Assembly: GCA_023512835.1 (NCBI GenBank)
Contig: CM042091.1
Location: 44,730,284-44,794,283, forward strand
Direction of reading: 5' to 3'
Origin: Taxillus chinensis
Taxonomy: Eukaryota; Streptophyta; Magnoliopsida; Santalales; Loranthaceae
DNA: 64,000 nucleotides
The notes beneath the pieces are model-generated. The model saw nothing but the letters and a program-made list of their open reading frames with translations, ran no database searches and was not told the DNA's origin. Shown piece by piece: positions 1-11,575 of the stretch (position 1 is its first letter; each line of letters opens with the position of its first letter). A program made the translations under genes and the position numbers.

Positions 1-945
1 ATTGAAAAATTAGGCTTCTCTTTATATACTGGCAATGTAGTATTTTTATAGAAAGTCTCAAAAATAGTATGTTGAAATCTGGAGTTTTTAATAGCCTAGA
101 GTTAGCTTGTTTGACAGCATGAGAAATCGATGATATTTAAGCAGTATACCACGCAGTACCATTAAAGGTGAAGGCTTCCCAATTGACTATAAATTCACTT
201 TGTCATCTTCACCACCTGTGACAAGAAACCTACACACCTTCTTTTCCTATATTTAAGCAGTACACACGCAGAATGGGCCTCAAATTCCTCTATTTTATTT
301 TATTTTCTAAAAACATAGAAACAAACAACACGATGCTAATGGTACAAAATACAGAAAATTCAGATGGATTTTTATGGAGACAGGTGTGTAGCAGAAAATA
401 CATAAAAGAAGAGAAAGAAAACCAGATTGAAGATGTTTTTTTATATCACTAGACTGCAGAATTTCATATTTTAACTATGAATTCGTTAACCGTTGGATCG
501 GGTTGAAATTTTGATAGAAGGTTTAACAGTTATGATACTTCTTTATGTCTGGTTGGATCATTGAAATAATTTCTACATAAGGAGATAATTCATTCGTAGT
601 TACTGGGTGCAATTATGATGCAGAATTATGATACAGAAACAAATTAACAACACAGAAACACACACAACTGTAAGCAGTAAGCTATAACCAAGGGTGCCAA
701 TGTCTTAACCATGAATGAAATTTGGTGCTTTTCAGTCACAAGAGAGAATTTCATGTGAATTTAATGCCTCACAAATGCAGAATTTAACATATGTAGAATT
801 ATACCAGTTTACTTAATTATGTGCAGAATTTAATTCATATGCATAACACAACATGAAAAATTCTGAATTCATATGCAGAATTTATTAACATTGAAACAAA
901 TATGAATTTGTCTAGAAAGGGTTGAAAGCATAACAACAAAATAGA
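1..945. other. AT-rich non-coding flank with repeated GCAGAATT motif
   Basis: No coding signal is seen. The octamer GCAGAATT occurs about five times between 450 and 890 (near 455, 620, 777, 823 and 869). A 24-base stretch near 133-156 recurs in slightly changed form at 248-271. Because this lies just past the 3' end of the Harbinger-type transposase, these could be subterminal repeats of that transposon, but no terminal inverted repeat was recognised. Confidence 0.4.
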
Positions 946-2246
946 TCAATATCCTGCTTTTATCCATAAATGTTCAATTAGATCATTGCGAAGCGCATAA
1001 TGGGTTGCAACAGATCGGATATGGTGTGCATGGTTGATGTACTCTTCAAATGGAAGTGTGGAGTTATGTGACAAATTAAATGGAGTGTCCACATCATGTG
1101 CATCATATTCACTGGTATGAGGCCCAACTACTTCATCATTGTTATCCTCAACACATTTGGCTTCTATTATCATATTATACAAAATAATGCATGCCTTCAT
1201 GATATTACTAAGATCTTCACGAGACCAAAATCAGGCTGGACCTCGAACAATTGCAAAACGTGCCTGCAAAACACCAAATGCTCTTTCAACATCTTTTCGA
1301 CAGCTTCCTTGTTTTTGGACAAAATGTTGTATCTTCGGGGCAGTAGCGTTCTTAATGGTTTGCACAATTGTTGCCCATGGAGGATATATACCATCGGCAA
1401 GATAATATCCCATGGTATATTCATGACCATTTATGATATAGTTCACAGTTGGCGCACGTCCATCTTTGAGGTCAACGAAAAGATCAGAGGCTTCAAGCAC
1501 TTAATATCATTGTTCGAGCCAGGCATGCCAAAAAAAGCATGCCATATCCACAAATCATATGAGGCCACCGCCTCTAACACAATTGTCGGCCTATGAGTAT
1601 GGCCAGTGTACTGTCCATGATAGGCAGTTGGACAATTCTTCCATTCCCAATGCATGCAATCTAGATTGCCTAACATGCCAGGAAAACCACATTGCTCTGC
1701 TTTATTAAGTAACCTTTGAATGTCAACGACATTAGGTGATCTGAGGTATTCTTGCCCAAAAATAGTAATAATCCCCTTGCAGAATTTCTTCAACCACTCA
1801 ATAGTTGTGCTTTCACCAATTCTAACATATTCATCGACAACATCAGCCGCTGTACCATATGCTAGCATTCGGATCGTAGCTGTCATCTTTTGCAGGCCAG
1901 ATAAACCTAATTGTCCCGAAGCGTTATACTTTTGGATAAAATATCCGTCTATTTGCTGCAAATTCTCAAGAATATGAAGAAAAAGTGAATGATGCATTCG
2001 AAATCGCCGCCTGAATAAAGGATCCCCATAAACCGAATTTGGGCAGAAATAATCGTTAATGAGTCGGTTGTTGCCAACAACTCTATCACGATCGATGTAT
2101 TGTCGCCGAGTAGTAGAACCACCATGTCTTATTTTTTTTATTTCTGAGGCATTTTTTTCTTCTTTCAATCTTGATTACAGTGAGCATCGTCATATTGTTT
2201 CTCTCTTCTTCATCCGATGAGGAGGAAGAAAATTTTCTCTTGATTT
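946..2246 (-). pseudogene. PIF/Harbinger (HARBI1-like) DDE transposase, frameshifted
   Basis: Remnant of the DDE nuclease of a PIF/Harbinger DNA transposon. Read leftward, three blocks in different frames cover the protein in order: about 2240-1506, 1500-1231 and 1230-946. The first block holds the DNA-binding N-terminal part, the first catalytic Asp (GNLDCMHWEW, codon 1659-1661) and the second Asp (PGSNND, codon 1506-1508). The second block holds the catalytic Glu (RKDVERAFGVL, about 1285). The third ends at HLWIKAGY with a stop at 946. Frame breaks lie near 2153 (an A-run), 1503 and 1230. Upstream of 2168 an acidic leader (SSSDEEE) continues in another frame, so the true start is farther right than the first Met at 2168. 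All three catalytic residues remain, so the breaks are recent or are consensus errors. No MYB-like partner ORF is seen nearby. Confidence 0.85.
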
Positions 2247-2262
2247 GTTATAACAAGAGTTA

Positions 2263-2425
2263 TACACAACATCTCCCAATTCCTGCCAGATATGAGACAT
2301 AGCGTTGAATATGGAGATAGCTACGGAGAGAGATCGTGCCAGAGAGGGATGCCAGAGGCTCTGTGACAATGCACCGGACAGAAATATTACTTTTGGTAAA
2401 ACAGGAATTGGGAGATGTCGTGTGT
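2263..2425. repeat. Inverted repeat, arms of about 22 bp
   Basis: The left arm at about 2265-2286 (ACATCTCCCAATTCCTG) is the reverse complement of the right arm at about 2402-2424 (CAGGAATTGGGAGATGT), with about one mismatch over 21 bases and a spacer near 115 bases. It lies exactly between the Harbinger leader and the UGT fragment, so it may mark a rearrangement joint. Confidence 0.6.
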
Positions 2426-2439
2426 GTCTCAATGCCGTG

Positions 2440-2658
2440 TTGGACGCTCTGCTTCCAGAGGGGTTCACGGATCGGACGCAGGGGAGGGGTCTGGTAGTGA
2501 AGACGTGGGCAACGCAGGTGGTGGTGCTGAGTCACGGCACGGTGGGAGGGTTTGTGACTCACTGTGGCTGGAAGTCGTTGCTGGAGGAAGTGTGCACGGG
2601 CAGTGTGTTGGAGGAAGAGGGATGCAGAACGCCAGAAGAAAAAAGGGCAAATAAGTAA
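2440..2658 (+). pseudogene. UDP-glycosyltransferase fragment (PSPG box)
   Basis: Fragment of a plant family-1 UDP-glycosyltransferase, enzymes that move sugar from UDP-sugar to small molecules in the cytosol. The frame reads [20 protein letters not shown] and continues through [20 protein letters not shown], which is the start of the PSPG donor-binding box; HCGW is at about 2560-2571. After GGFVTHCGW the invariant Asn is Lys and the box decays after LLEEV, so the last third of the box and the protein end are missing. Nothing N-terminal of the PSPG region is present. The surrounding open frame (from 2305) has no UGT match upstream of about 2440. It lies beside the Harbinger remnant, so capture by a transposon is possible but unproven. 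It is a non-functional scrap. Confidence 0.75.
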
Positions 2659-4308
2659 AAATAAAAGTAAGCAATAAATTTTAAAATGAACTATTGGAGA
2701 TGGGCTTAGCCAAAGCAATTTTTATTCAGCTATTTATTACTTTAGCTGATGAAAGATCTAATATATTATATGCATGATGATGTATTGGAAGGTATAGGAT
2801 TACATTTGATGTATGACTGTACAAGTTTACATATTTGATACAACACCCGCAATGTAGTCTCTATTGGTGTTTTTTGTCACTAATTCCTTGATCTTTATGG
2901 GGTGTAACATTTCGAGTAAATATACAATCTAAAACGGCTATTGTACGAGACAAAAGTTATGTTAATTATTTTAATTAATTATGGTATTAATTAATTAGGT
3001 TAAATAAAATGTTTTTATGGATAAAGATTGATTTAGTTAAAATATATATTTTATTTAATTTTATCAGGTCGAAGAAAATTAGCAACAATTTTTTATGAAT
3101 ACTTTCAAATAATAATTTACACTTAGAGAGTAGTACACTAATACGGTTTTTGGAGGTTATTTTTAAAAATTCATAACTTTGACTACAAGACTCCAAATAA
3201 CTTCAAATTAGTCTCAAATTGTTTCAAATTTAGTTAACTAACTTTGGTAAAAATTTCAATCACATTAGATTATTCCATCAATAGAATCAATTTTAAAACC
3301 ATACAAAGATATAGTATCATGTTCAGAATTTTCAATTTTACTTCAAAAAATAATAATTTTAGATATACAAGTTCATATGGCATGTAATTGGACTCAAAAT
3401 GTAGTCCAACTAGCCTTACTTATTTAATTGAATATTAAAAAAGTTATAGTCAAAATATTTGGCAATGCACTACTTTTGTGATCAAAAGAATCTTTAAAAG
3501 TCAAATAAATCCTAAAAATTCAAAAATGGGATGAACAAAGGGCTACGTGGTAGCTAATAAGGAGACAAAATTTAATGATTTGAAAATGAGAAATTTAAGG
3601 AAGAAAATAATGTATTAACAAAAATTTTACTATTCCACCTACCACACCTAACATCCTTTCCTAAGGAGTATTTTGTTTCTCCTCTTAACACACAAGTTCC
3701 ATAAAGTCATACTATAAAATTCTCTCTACAAACACTTCATCAAGTTCTCCTACTACCTAAATACTCTACTTAAACCCTTTTTTATTTTTGTTACTTACTA
3801 AATGTCAATGTTCTATAAAAAGTAAGACTCAAGATTATAAAGTTATTTATTATTTATAATATAAGATCTACACAATTGATTTTACCACCAAATACATATT
3901 ATTTACATGATTAATTTTACCACCTCACATATGTTATTTATATGGTTAGTTATAATATTTCATATGCATTTATTACTATATGACTGCATTGTTACTTAAA
4001 AATATATATACATAATTATTTTAATTATGGTATTATAATGGAAATATGATAATATTAATTTAATATATTTTAGTTTTTGGGGTATAAGATGCAAAAAATG
4101 ACGAGCAAATTGTAAGGGTTCCTTTTCCTTTTCATTTTTTATGTCTTTGTTTCTTTCTCTTTCTCACCTTTCTAATTCCTTTAGCCTCCATTTTTATTTT
4201 TATTCATAAGGAGGCATTAGTTTTTTTAATTCTCTCTTACTAATCCATTTTATTTATTAGGGTAGATAACTTTTTGTTAATTAGGATAATCATTAGTAAC
4301 CTTATGTT
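2659..4308. other. AT-rich non-coding region
   Basis: No coding sequence or RNA gene is recognised. GTGTAACATTTCGAG at about 2902 resembles the start of a Gypsy LTR, but no matching end was found. Short A+T tracts and low-complexity stretches fill the rest up to the ATTTA target duplication at 4309-4313. Confidence 0.4.
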
Positions 4309-4849
4309 ATTTATGTCACGCCCCCGAATTCCAAGGAACCCGGAACCAGGAACGTGACTTCCCCATGCCCGCACCCAAAGGGTCAAGGGGTTGGTGACTA
4401 ACACCAATATAGACTACACAGCGGGTGTTGTCCGAGATATAGCTGTACAATCATACATCAGGGGTATTCATGTACATTTTCACATGCTATGAAGCTAAAG
4501 AAAATAATTTATTAATAGAAGAGTCATGTAATAAATCCAATACAACTTTCACTGACCCTCGTCCGGATATTCAAATAATAAAACCAATTATATTATACAA
4601 AATCCATAAACCAAGTTATACAAAATATGAAATGAATAGCAATCAACTTCGGACCAGCCTCTAGCGAACGGGTCGATACCTGAAACATGTTGTAATGACT
4701 AGTATTTTGGATGTGAGGAGTTAGTCTGTTTTGCCTTTTTAGGTGGAAATTGTTAGGTTTCAGGGAGTTTTCTTTCCACACACTTTGGCTTAATCATCTG
4801 GTATGTTGATGAGCAAGCAAGAGGCAAAGTTTGAGCCCAATTGGGAGTG

Positions 4850-4996
4850 CACGTGAGAATGCACGTGAGAATGCTTTTCACGTGCAGTGAGATTTTTGCA
4901 TGGGAGCCTTCCTGATGTTGTTCCAAGTCTTGTGGTGAAATTATAGAGCATTTGGAGGTGCCCATGAGAATGCACGTGAGAATGCTTTCTCACGTG
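4850..4996 (+). promoter_or_regulatory. Array of five CACGTG (G-box) motifs in U3
   Basis: CACGTG occurs at 4850, 4862, 4879, 4973 and 4991, mostly within the unit GCACGTGAGAATGC. The same five are kept in the other LTR at 12007, 12019, 12036, 12130 and 12148. The array lies about 190-330 bp upstream of the TATA box, where an LTR enhancer would be. G-boxes are bound by bZIP and bHLH factors in plants; use here is inference. Confidence 0.55.
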
Positions 4997-5105
4997 CAGC
5001 CTCCATTACCTTTGTTTTGTTGTTCTGATCCTCTTTTGCTAAAGGACCATGGTGAAATTAGGAGTGCTTTGCCCTGTGTGGTTGCAAAAAGGTTGTAGTC
5101 TGTAA

Positions 5106-5184
5106 TCAAAACTACGCCGTTTTGATCTTTGGGATTCATTTAATCAAAACTACGTCGTTTTGAGGTTTTAGTTGTCCATATAAA
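5106..5184 (+). promoter_or_regulatory. LTR core promoter: paired palindromes and TATA box
   Basis: Two copies of the imperfect palindrome TCAAAACTACG(C/T)CGTTTTGA lie about 37 bp apart just upstream of CATATAAAGAGG (TATA at 5179-5184). The 3' LTR has the same layout, with TATATAAA at 12332-12339. Transcription would start about 30 bp downstream. Confidence 0.5.
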
Positions 5185-5749
5185 GAGGTCAAGACCCCCT
5201 GTTTTAGGTTTAGGGTTCTCTTCAACCCACTGTAGCCGTCGTAGAGAGAGAGAGGCTGAGAGAGGGAAGGAAGGAGAGCCCCCCTGGTCTCGTCGGGAGC
5301 GTCTTGCGTGGGGAGGACAACGCCCTAGCGTGGAAGCAAGAGGGAGGACGTTTTCAAGGTAGGGGTTCTGTTTTCTTATACCGATCCGGGGTTAGGCCCC
5401 CGTGGTGAATTACCCGTTGGATATTGTCCTTGTTATCATACTATTTATATGTAAATTCATATAGGTGTGATCCCCTATATGAATGTTGGCCTTCAATGGC
5501 GTTTTGGTGAGTCCGACATTGAGTAAGCGGTGCATGTTAAATGTTCGACAAAATGCATGTGTGAATCTGTTTGTGTGACAATGCTCGGTATGTGTTTGAT
5601 AATATGCCCGTAAGGCTAAATTGTGAGTTGGTAAAGGTGTGCATGCCAAGTGTTTGTTTTATACGCTCAAGATCGGGTTTGCACACTCGTGAACGTGTGC
5701 CCGTTAAGTGTTTGGTTTTATGCCCCGCAGGGGGGGGGGGTCTAGCTTT

Positions 5750-5935
5750 TGTGTAATCCGGTGGTCGGGAAGCCCGGACCCATTTGGTGTAACCCGGTGG
5801 CCGGGGAAGCCCCCGGACTTTTGTGTAACCCGGGGGCCATGAAAGCCCCGGGCCCTTTGTTGTGTAACCGGTGGAGCGGGCTCGGATCCCCGCCCCGAAA
5901 CCCGGGGCTGTGGAAGCCCCGGGGACTTCTCATGT
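5750..5935 (+). repeat. GC-rich LTR minisatellite
   Basis: About five imperfect units of 35-40 bp built on TGTAACCCGGTGGCCGGGG followed by AAGCCCC. Each unit can fold on itself because the GGGCTTCC-type and CCGGG-type halves are complementary. An equivalent array is at about 12903-13078 in the 3' LTR with different unit edges, so the arrays have drifted separately. Confidence 0.6.
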
Positions 5936-6413
5936 ATTAGCTTGTGTGGCTTGAAATATTTGTCTTTCTTGATGGCTTACCGTTATATTGGTTGAAATAA
6001 TTGTATCACGACACCGCACTTGTACACATGGCATGTAGATGCTAGGAGCATGGGATGGGTTGGGGAGACACAACCCCTACCGAGCCGTGGTTGCTCACCC
6101 CTCCTACCGTGTTTGTTTTCTTCACGGGACCTAGGCGTTAGGTGGGAACACCAAGGTGGAAGACTTTCTACCTTGTGGCTTTACTCCTTTTGTTATTTGA
6201 GTGTTTTGTCAAATGTAATGTTGAGACTATTGTAACTCCAATTGGAGATGATGTATTGGATTTTGGAACTTAATAAAGATAGTGGTTTGCCTTTTTGCTA
6301 TTAATTGTGGATTTTATGAATGTGTTGGGTTTTGTACATCTATCCCTTGCCCACCGGGTGGGTAAAGGGAGTCACGAACCGGTTTCCTGGGTTGGAAATC
6401 GGGCGTGACAATA

Positions 6414-6428
6414 TGGTATCGAGCATGG
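6414..6428 (+). other. Primer binding site (initiator tRNA-Met)
   Basis: TGGTATCGAGCATGG begins 3 bases after the 5' LTR. The expected plant initiator-Met primer site starts TGGTATCAGAGC, so this is the same site with an internal change. Confidence 0.75.
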
Positions 6429-6863
6429 TCTAGTTGGCCTAGGGTAGGGCGGATCTGGATATCTTGAATCCTTTAGAGGAGCCCGGAGGGACGTGTCCGA
6501 TCAACACGGTCCTCTTGGAACCTCTAAGGTGTACTTGGGGTAGTCCGGACCGGGGTAGGATTTGCATGCTTGACATTAGGGCACTAGTTGCATTCGTTGT
6601 GTGTGTGCTAAACCGTGATAAACCGTACATGTGGTAGAAAGCGTGAGAACGTGAATAAGTGTGGGATGTGCAACTCGATTTTGTTACTAGTGTTATTTGA
6701 GCCGTGTACCTGTGGAATTGATTCCTGTGCAATGTAATTTCATGAGAACTGAAATGTGTGTGATGCTATGTACTACTTGACTTGATAATGGGGTAGAGGT
6801 AGTGAAACTTGATGGTAGTCAAACGCGTTCTGACGTTTGTGCTTCCTACTTCATATAGTAAGA

Positions 6864-7970
6864 ATGCCACCGAGGAGAGTGACACGTGCGTGCGTCCGGG
6901 GCGATGAGTCATCGCCCATGAGGGCCCGGGTGCGGGGCGCCATTGGAGGACATGCACCGTTGCTTGGCGCAGCCTACGAAGGCATCCGGTCTGGAAGTCC
7001 AAGAGCCGAGGGGATGGTATCCGGCAAGAAGTCCGGGAGGAGGTGCGCCGTGAGATGGCGGCACAGCAGGTGGTGCCACCACCACCGCCACCACCAGCGG
7101 GGGAGTTACCAAGGGAGCGTGAGGGCTCGCTGAGTGGCATGCCGACTCGTGTAGAGGATGACGTGGTGACACGGTTCCAAAAGGAACAACCTCCGCGATT
7201 CAAAGGGGAGGAGGACCCAGTGTTAGCTGAGCACTGGCTGAGGCAGATCGAGCATGTGTTTTCCTTTCTCCTACCCCGGGAGGAGGATAAGGTGAGACCG
7301 GCCATTCGGCGGCGAAGGGGAATGCTCTGGAGTGGTGGTCGAGTGTCGCGGGGAGCCGTGCGGTGCGGTTCATGCTTTGGGAGGAGTTTCTGCGCTCTTC
7401 CATGATGAGTTATTTCCGGAATCTTTGAGGTGGCGAAGAGGGAGGAGTTTGGCGAGCTGAAACAAGGATCAAGGATGGTACTTGAGCGTGAGCGAGAGTT
7501 CCAGGCTTAAGTAGGTTTGCTCTCGAGCGTTGCAAAGGAGGACCCGAAGGCCCACAAGTTCACTTTGGGCCTTAGCCGGCCCTTAAGAGAGGGTGGCGAT
7601 CTTGCGCTGAGGACTTATGTTGAGGTTGTGGAGACGGCTCGTACGCCGAGAGAGAGCCGGATGATGGGAGGCAGCCCATCGGGGTCGCCCAGCGCGGGCG
7701 GATCGAACGTGATTTGGGACCCAAGAGGCCCAAACCGAAGAGAGGGACAACAGTTCCTTCCGTAGCGGGGACGGACATCGGTACACACGGGAGGTCTAGC
7801 TCCGGTGGTAAGCGATTGGGAGGTCCAAGCAAGAGGTCTCCCGCCGGTTGTCATTGTTGTGGGGAGCAAGGCCACTTCAGGAGGGAGTGTCCAAGAGAAA
7901 GGCCGGAAATGCACACGGTGGGCAGAGGGCCACTTAGCCGGGTGTGCGGGAGTGGCAACGAGGAGTAGGA
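6864..7970 (+). pseudogene. Gypsy-A gag, frameshifted
   Basis: Capsid-nucleocapsid region. It starts MPPRRVTR at 6864, typical of plant chromovirus gag. A second frame from about 7043 carries the capsid part (RFQKEQPPRFKG, HWLRQIEHVF), and a third continues with ALEWWSSVAGSRAVRF after about 7290. The zinc knuckle CHCCGEQGHFRREC (C-x2-C-x4-H-x4-C) is at 7849-7890. At least three frame changes interrupt it, so no full protein can be made. A proline run and high GC set it apart from the AT-rich host DNA. Confidence 0.8.
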
Positions 7971-8258
7971 GGCGTGGCATCTAGCACGAGGAGTGATGCT
8001 AGCTTCCGTACACCAAGCGAGAGGCCGCTCGTCGGTGGCAAAGCCGGCCAGGCGATCTACCAGACCCGACCTCGGGGAGGCCAGGGCGACAACGGAGCCG
8101 GAGGCGTCTTGGCGGGAAGCGCCCGGTGAGTGAGCCGACCAGTGGCACAGGCCAAGGGAGGGTGTTTCAGACCGGAGGCGACGTACCAGGAGGCCGAGCG
8201 CTACCACCCCCACCGGCGGAGGGTGGACCAGGACCATCGGTGGTTAGAGGTGGTACCC

Positions 8259-8530
8259 TTTTGATCTCCCGCACATTAGCCTCCGTTCTTTTTCGATACG
8301 GGTGCATCATATTCTTTTGTTCTCGAGCTTCTCCTTGATGGCTTGGGATTAGTTTGTGTTGAGCAGAGAGACCCCTAGTTGTGGAGTCTCCAGTGGGAGG
8401 TATGATTGAGGTGCGGCGTGTGTGCGGCGTGTGTTAACCATGGGGATGTGGAGCCGAGCTTTGACTTGCGTGTAATGCCCTTGCATACTTTTGACCTGAT
8501 CTTGGGTATGGATTGGCTTATGGCTTTCCA
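8259..8530 (+). pseudogene. Gypsy-A aspartic protease region
   Basis: The active-site motif DTGASYSF is at 8295-8318. After a frame change the downstream flap-side sequence reads LRVMPLHTFDLILGMDWL (about 8468-8518), the usual end of a plant Gypsy protease. A frameshift separates the two parts. Confidence 0.7.
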
Positions 8531-8689
8531 GGGCCAAGATAGACCGTTATCGGCGGCGCGTATCCTTCGTGACACCCGCGGGGACTTCTTGCACCTGCGG
8601 GGGAATGGGACCGTGAGCGAGTCGGGCGGGGCTAGTGTTGGACCGGTGGGGTGCCATTACCCACAGGGGCAGCCCCGACCTTTGCCGAG

Positions 8690-9990
8690 GAAGGAAGTGG
8701 AAAAGAGAGTGTGGCCAGCGGTTGTCGACCAATTTCGGGATGTCTTCCCCGACCAATTGAGGAGTTTACCTCCTGAGAGGAGTGTAGAGTTCACCATTGA
8801 GTTGGCACGGGACCGGTCCAATCTCCCAAGTAAGATATCGTATGGGGCCGCCCGAGCCGAGGGAGCTTCAACCGGATAGAGGGAGTTGGTGGACCAGGGG
8901 TATATCAAACCGAGTACCTCACCTTGGGGTGCTCCGGTGCTCTTTGCTAAGAAGGCGATGGCACGCTACGCCTTTGCATCGACTATAGGAAGTCGAATCC
9001 AGAATCGTGAAGAACAAGTATCCATTGCCTCGGATAGGTGACCTGTTTGACCGGTTGAGTGGAGCCCGGTGGTTTTCCGAGATGGATCATGGTCGGGGTA
9101 TCATCGGTTGAGGGTTGGGAGGAGGACATCCCTAAGGCGCTTTTCGGTGCGGTACGGCACTATGAGTGGGTAGTGATGCCTTTCGGGCTCACTAATGCAC
9201 CACAGTTGTTCATGCATTTGATGAACCAGGTATTTGCTCCATATTTGGATTCCTTTGTTGTGGTGTTTATAGACGATATATTGGTATATTCCAAGACGGA
9301 GGGGGAGCATGTGGAGCATTTGGCAACGATGTCGCAAACCTTGAGGGATCGGCGGTTGTTTGCTAAGTTTAGCAAATGCGAGTTTTGGATCGGAGGTCCA
9401 TTTTCTTGGCCACGTAGTGTCAGCGAAGGGGTTAGGTGGACCCGCCAAGATTGAGGCGGTGTCGTCATGGGAGAGGCCAACCAATGTTTTCGAGATTCGT
9501 AGTTTTCTTGGTTTGGCAGGATATTACCGTCGTTTTGTAGAGGGATTTTTCGGCTTGGCGGCGCCTATGACGGCGTTGACTCGAAGGGGAGTGAGTTTGA
9601 GGACGACAAGTGTCAGCATGCATTTGAGGCTCTCAAAACCCGTTTGACCCTCCGCACCGGTGTTGAGGTTACCTCGGGAGGATATCCCATATGAAGTGTA
9701 TTGTGATGCGTCCAGGGTTGGTTTGGGGTGTGTGCTTATGTAGGAGCGAGTGTGGTAGCTTATGGGTCCAGGGTTGAAGCCTCATGAGCGAATTACCCTA
9801 CCCATGATCTTTAGTCACGGCCGTCATCTTTGCCTTGAAGAGTTGGCAACACTACCTTTTGGGGAGAAGTTTGTGGTGTTCTCGGATCACAAGAGCCTTC
9901 AACATCTTTACTCGAAGGACTTGAATTTGAGGCGAGAGGAGATGGGTGGAGTATTTGCGGACCTTTGACTTTACTCTTGCCTATACCCGG
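8690..9990 (+). pseudogene. Gypsy-A reverse transcriptase and RNase H, broken
   Basis: The fragments are in the family order. Fingers-side sequence [19 protein letters not shown] (about 9018-9075) is followed by [12 protein letters not shown] and the catalytic FIDDILVYS (FIDD at 9266-9277), then SKCEFW and, after a frame shift near 9400, [10 protein letters not shown] and [18 protein letters not shown]. RNase H pieces follow: PYEVYCDASRVGLG, then SDHKSLQHLYSKDLNLR near 9885-9935. Several frameshifts and in-frame stops make it non-functional. In retroelements this protein copies the RNA into DNA in cytoplasmic particles. Confidence 0.8.
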
Positions 9991-10199
9991 GCAAGGGTAA
10001 TGTTGTGGGCGACGCGTAAGGAGAAAAGGGAAAGCCGAGGTGGCCGTGAGAGAGTGGAAGGCGATGGAGCGAGTTGGCGATGGCTGCGACCGATGTTCGT
10101 GATGGTGGGACAGTCCTGAGTCCTTTGGTGGTCATGTCCCGAGTTGCACCAGCACGTCCGGGAGGGACAGTTGGGTGACATTGAGTGTGAGGTTCTCCG

Positions 10200-11250
10200 T
10201 GCCCGTATTAGGCTGGTGAGCTATTTGAGGACCGGACGGAGGGTCCCGAACATGAGTTATCTTTTCGGGGGCGGTTAGTAGTGGCTTCTTCACTCGAGAG
10301 ATGAGGTGATGAGGGAGTTTCATCGGTCCCAGAGTTCTTCGTGCATCCTGGGGGTACGAAGATGTACCATGCACTTCGGGGGACATTTTTGGTGGCCTGG
10401 GATGAAACGCGATGTGGCCGCCTTCGTTTCGCGGTGCCTCACGTGTCGACAGGGTGAAGGCCGAGCATCGGCGGCCGGCGGGCATGTTACGGCCGTTGCC
10501 GATACGGAGTGAAGTGGGACCACATAGCAATGGATTTTGTGACGATCTTCCACCCACCATAGGTAGGAGAGATATGATTTGGGTGATTGTGGATCGGCTC
10601 ACAAAGTCGGCCCATTTTCTTCTTGTTCGCGAACGTGACTCTATTGGGACCTTGGGCGGCTATACATGAACGAGATTGTGAGACCGCATGGAGTACCATC
10701 GTCGATTGTCTCGACCGGGATTCGAGGTTCACTTCCCATTTTTGGGCAGGTTTGCAGGAGGCTATGGGGACCAAGCTTAACTTGAGTACGACCTTTCACC
10801 CCCTCGACGGCCCGACGAGAGGACGAACCAGACATTGGAGGACATGTTGCGGGCCTGTGTGCTAGATTTTGGGGGTTCGTGGGCAACTCATCTTTCTTTG
10901 GTGGAGTTTGCCTACAACAACAGTTATCAGGCATCCATTGGGATGGCTCCTTTTGAGGCGTTGTATGGGCGGCCGTGTCGATCACCTTTGTGTTGGACCG
11001 AGGTGGCGGAGACAGCTCTCTTGGGACCATAGTTGGTTCAAGAGGCTACCGAGAAGGTTAAGTTGATTCGTCAACGGTTGTTATCAGCTCAGAGTCGGCA
11101 GAAATCTTATGCGGATCAGCGGCGGCGACCTTTGGAGTTTTCTGTGGGCGATCATGTGTTTCTCCGTGTCTCTCCACGACGTGGACATCGGCGCTTTGGG
11201 AACGGTTCGAAACTCTTCCCCGGTTCATTGGTCCTTTTGAGGTTATAGCT
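10200..11250 (+). pseudogene. Gypsy-A integrase, broken
   Basis: The zinc-binding head is visible: H near 10310-10380 and CLTCRQGEG at about 10435. The catalytic core follows with [13 protein letters not shown] (about 10587) and remnants around 10720-10860, where the second Asp and the Glu motifs are scrambled by indels. Then come VEFAYNNSYQASIGMAPFEA (10900-10960) and the C-terminal RRRPLEFSVGDHVFLRVSP (11120-11180). Multiple frame changes exclude function. Confidence 0.78.
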
Positions 11251-11253
11251 CGT

Positions 11254-11575
11254 GTGGGGCCCGTAGCTTACCGGTTAGCATTGCCACCGCGATTGAGTCG
11301 AGCGCACAATGTGTTCCACGTGTCCCGCTTGAGGAAGTATCATCCCGACCCCACTCATGTGATCGATTGGGGGACTTTGGACATCGGGGATGATATGTCC
11401 GTTGTCGAGGCCCCTATTCGTATACTAGATCGACGGGAGAAACTTCTGCGGGTCGTCCTATCCCTTTGGTCCGTGTATTGTGGCAGCACCGTGGCATTGA
11501 GGAGGAGACTTGGGAGCGGGAGTCTTTGATATGTGAGCGACATCCCGAGTTGTTCGAGGACGAACACTCTTCAGG
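11254..11575 (+). pseudogene. Gypsy-A integrase tail with chromodomain-like end
   Basis: GPVAYRLALPPRLSRAHNVF then HVSRLRKYHPDPTHV is the conserved C-terminal stretch of chromoviral integrases. Beyond VVEAPIRILDRREK a frameshift leads to sequence of the form RVLWQHRG-EE-TWERES, ending LFEDEHS near 11570. That resembles the plant chromodomain that guides integration toward chromatin marks. Assignment to the Tekay/Del clade is inferred from this tail. Confidence 0.65.

Larger units (their letters stand above)
4691..6410 (+). repeat. Gypsy-A 5' LTR
   Basis: 1720 bp, TG...CA ends. By eye it is close to the 3' LTR (11848-13569), with scattered C/T changes and 1-base indels. It holds the G-box array (4850-4996), a TATA box (5179-5184) and a GC-rich minisatellite (5750-5935). 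A run of G at 5728-5738 replaces mixed sequence present in the 3' LTR, which may be a consensus error. Confidence 0.88.

Noticed and set aside
2902..4120. Old LTR starting TGTAACATTTCG
   Set aside because: Only the first few bases look LTR-like; no end, second copy or target duplication was found.
7572..8237. Minus-strand open frames opposite gag
   Set aside because: Shadows of the GC-rich gag region on the other strand.
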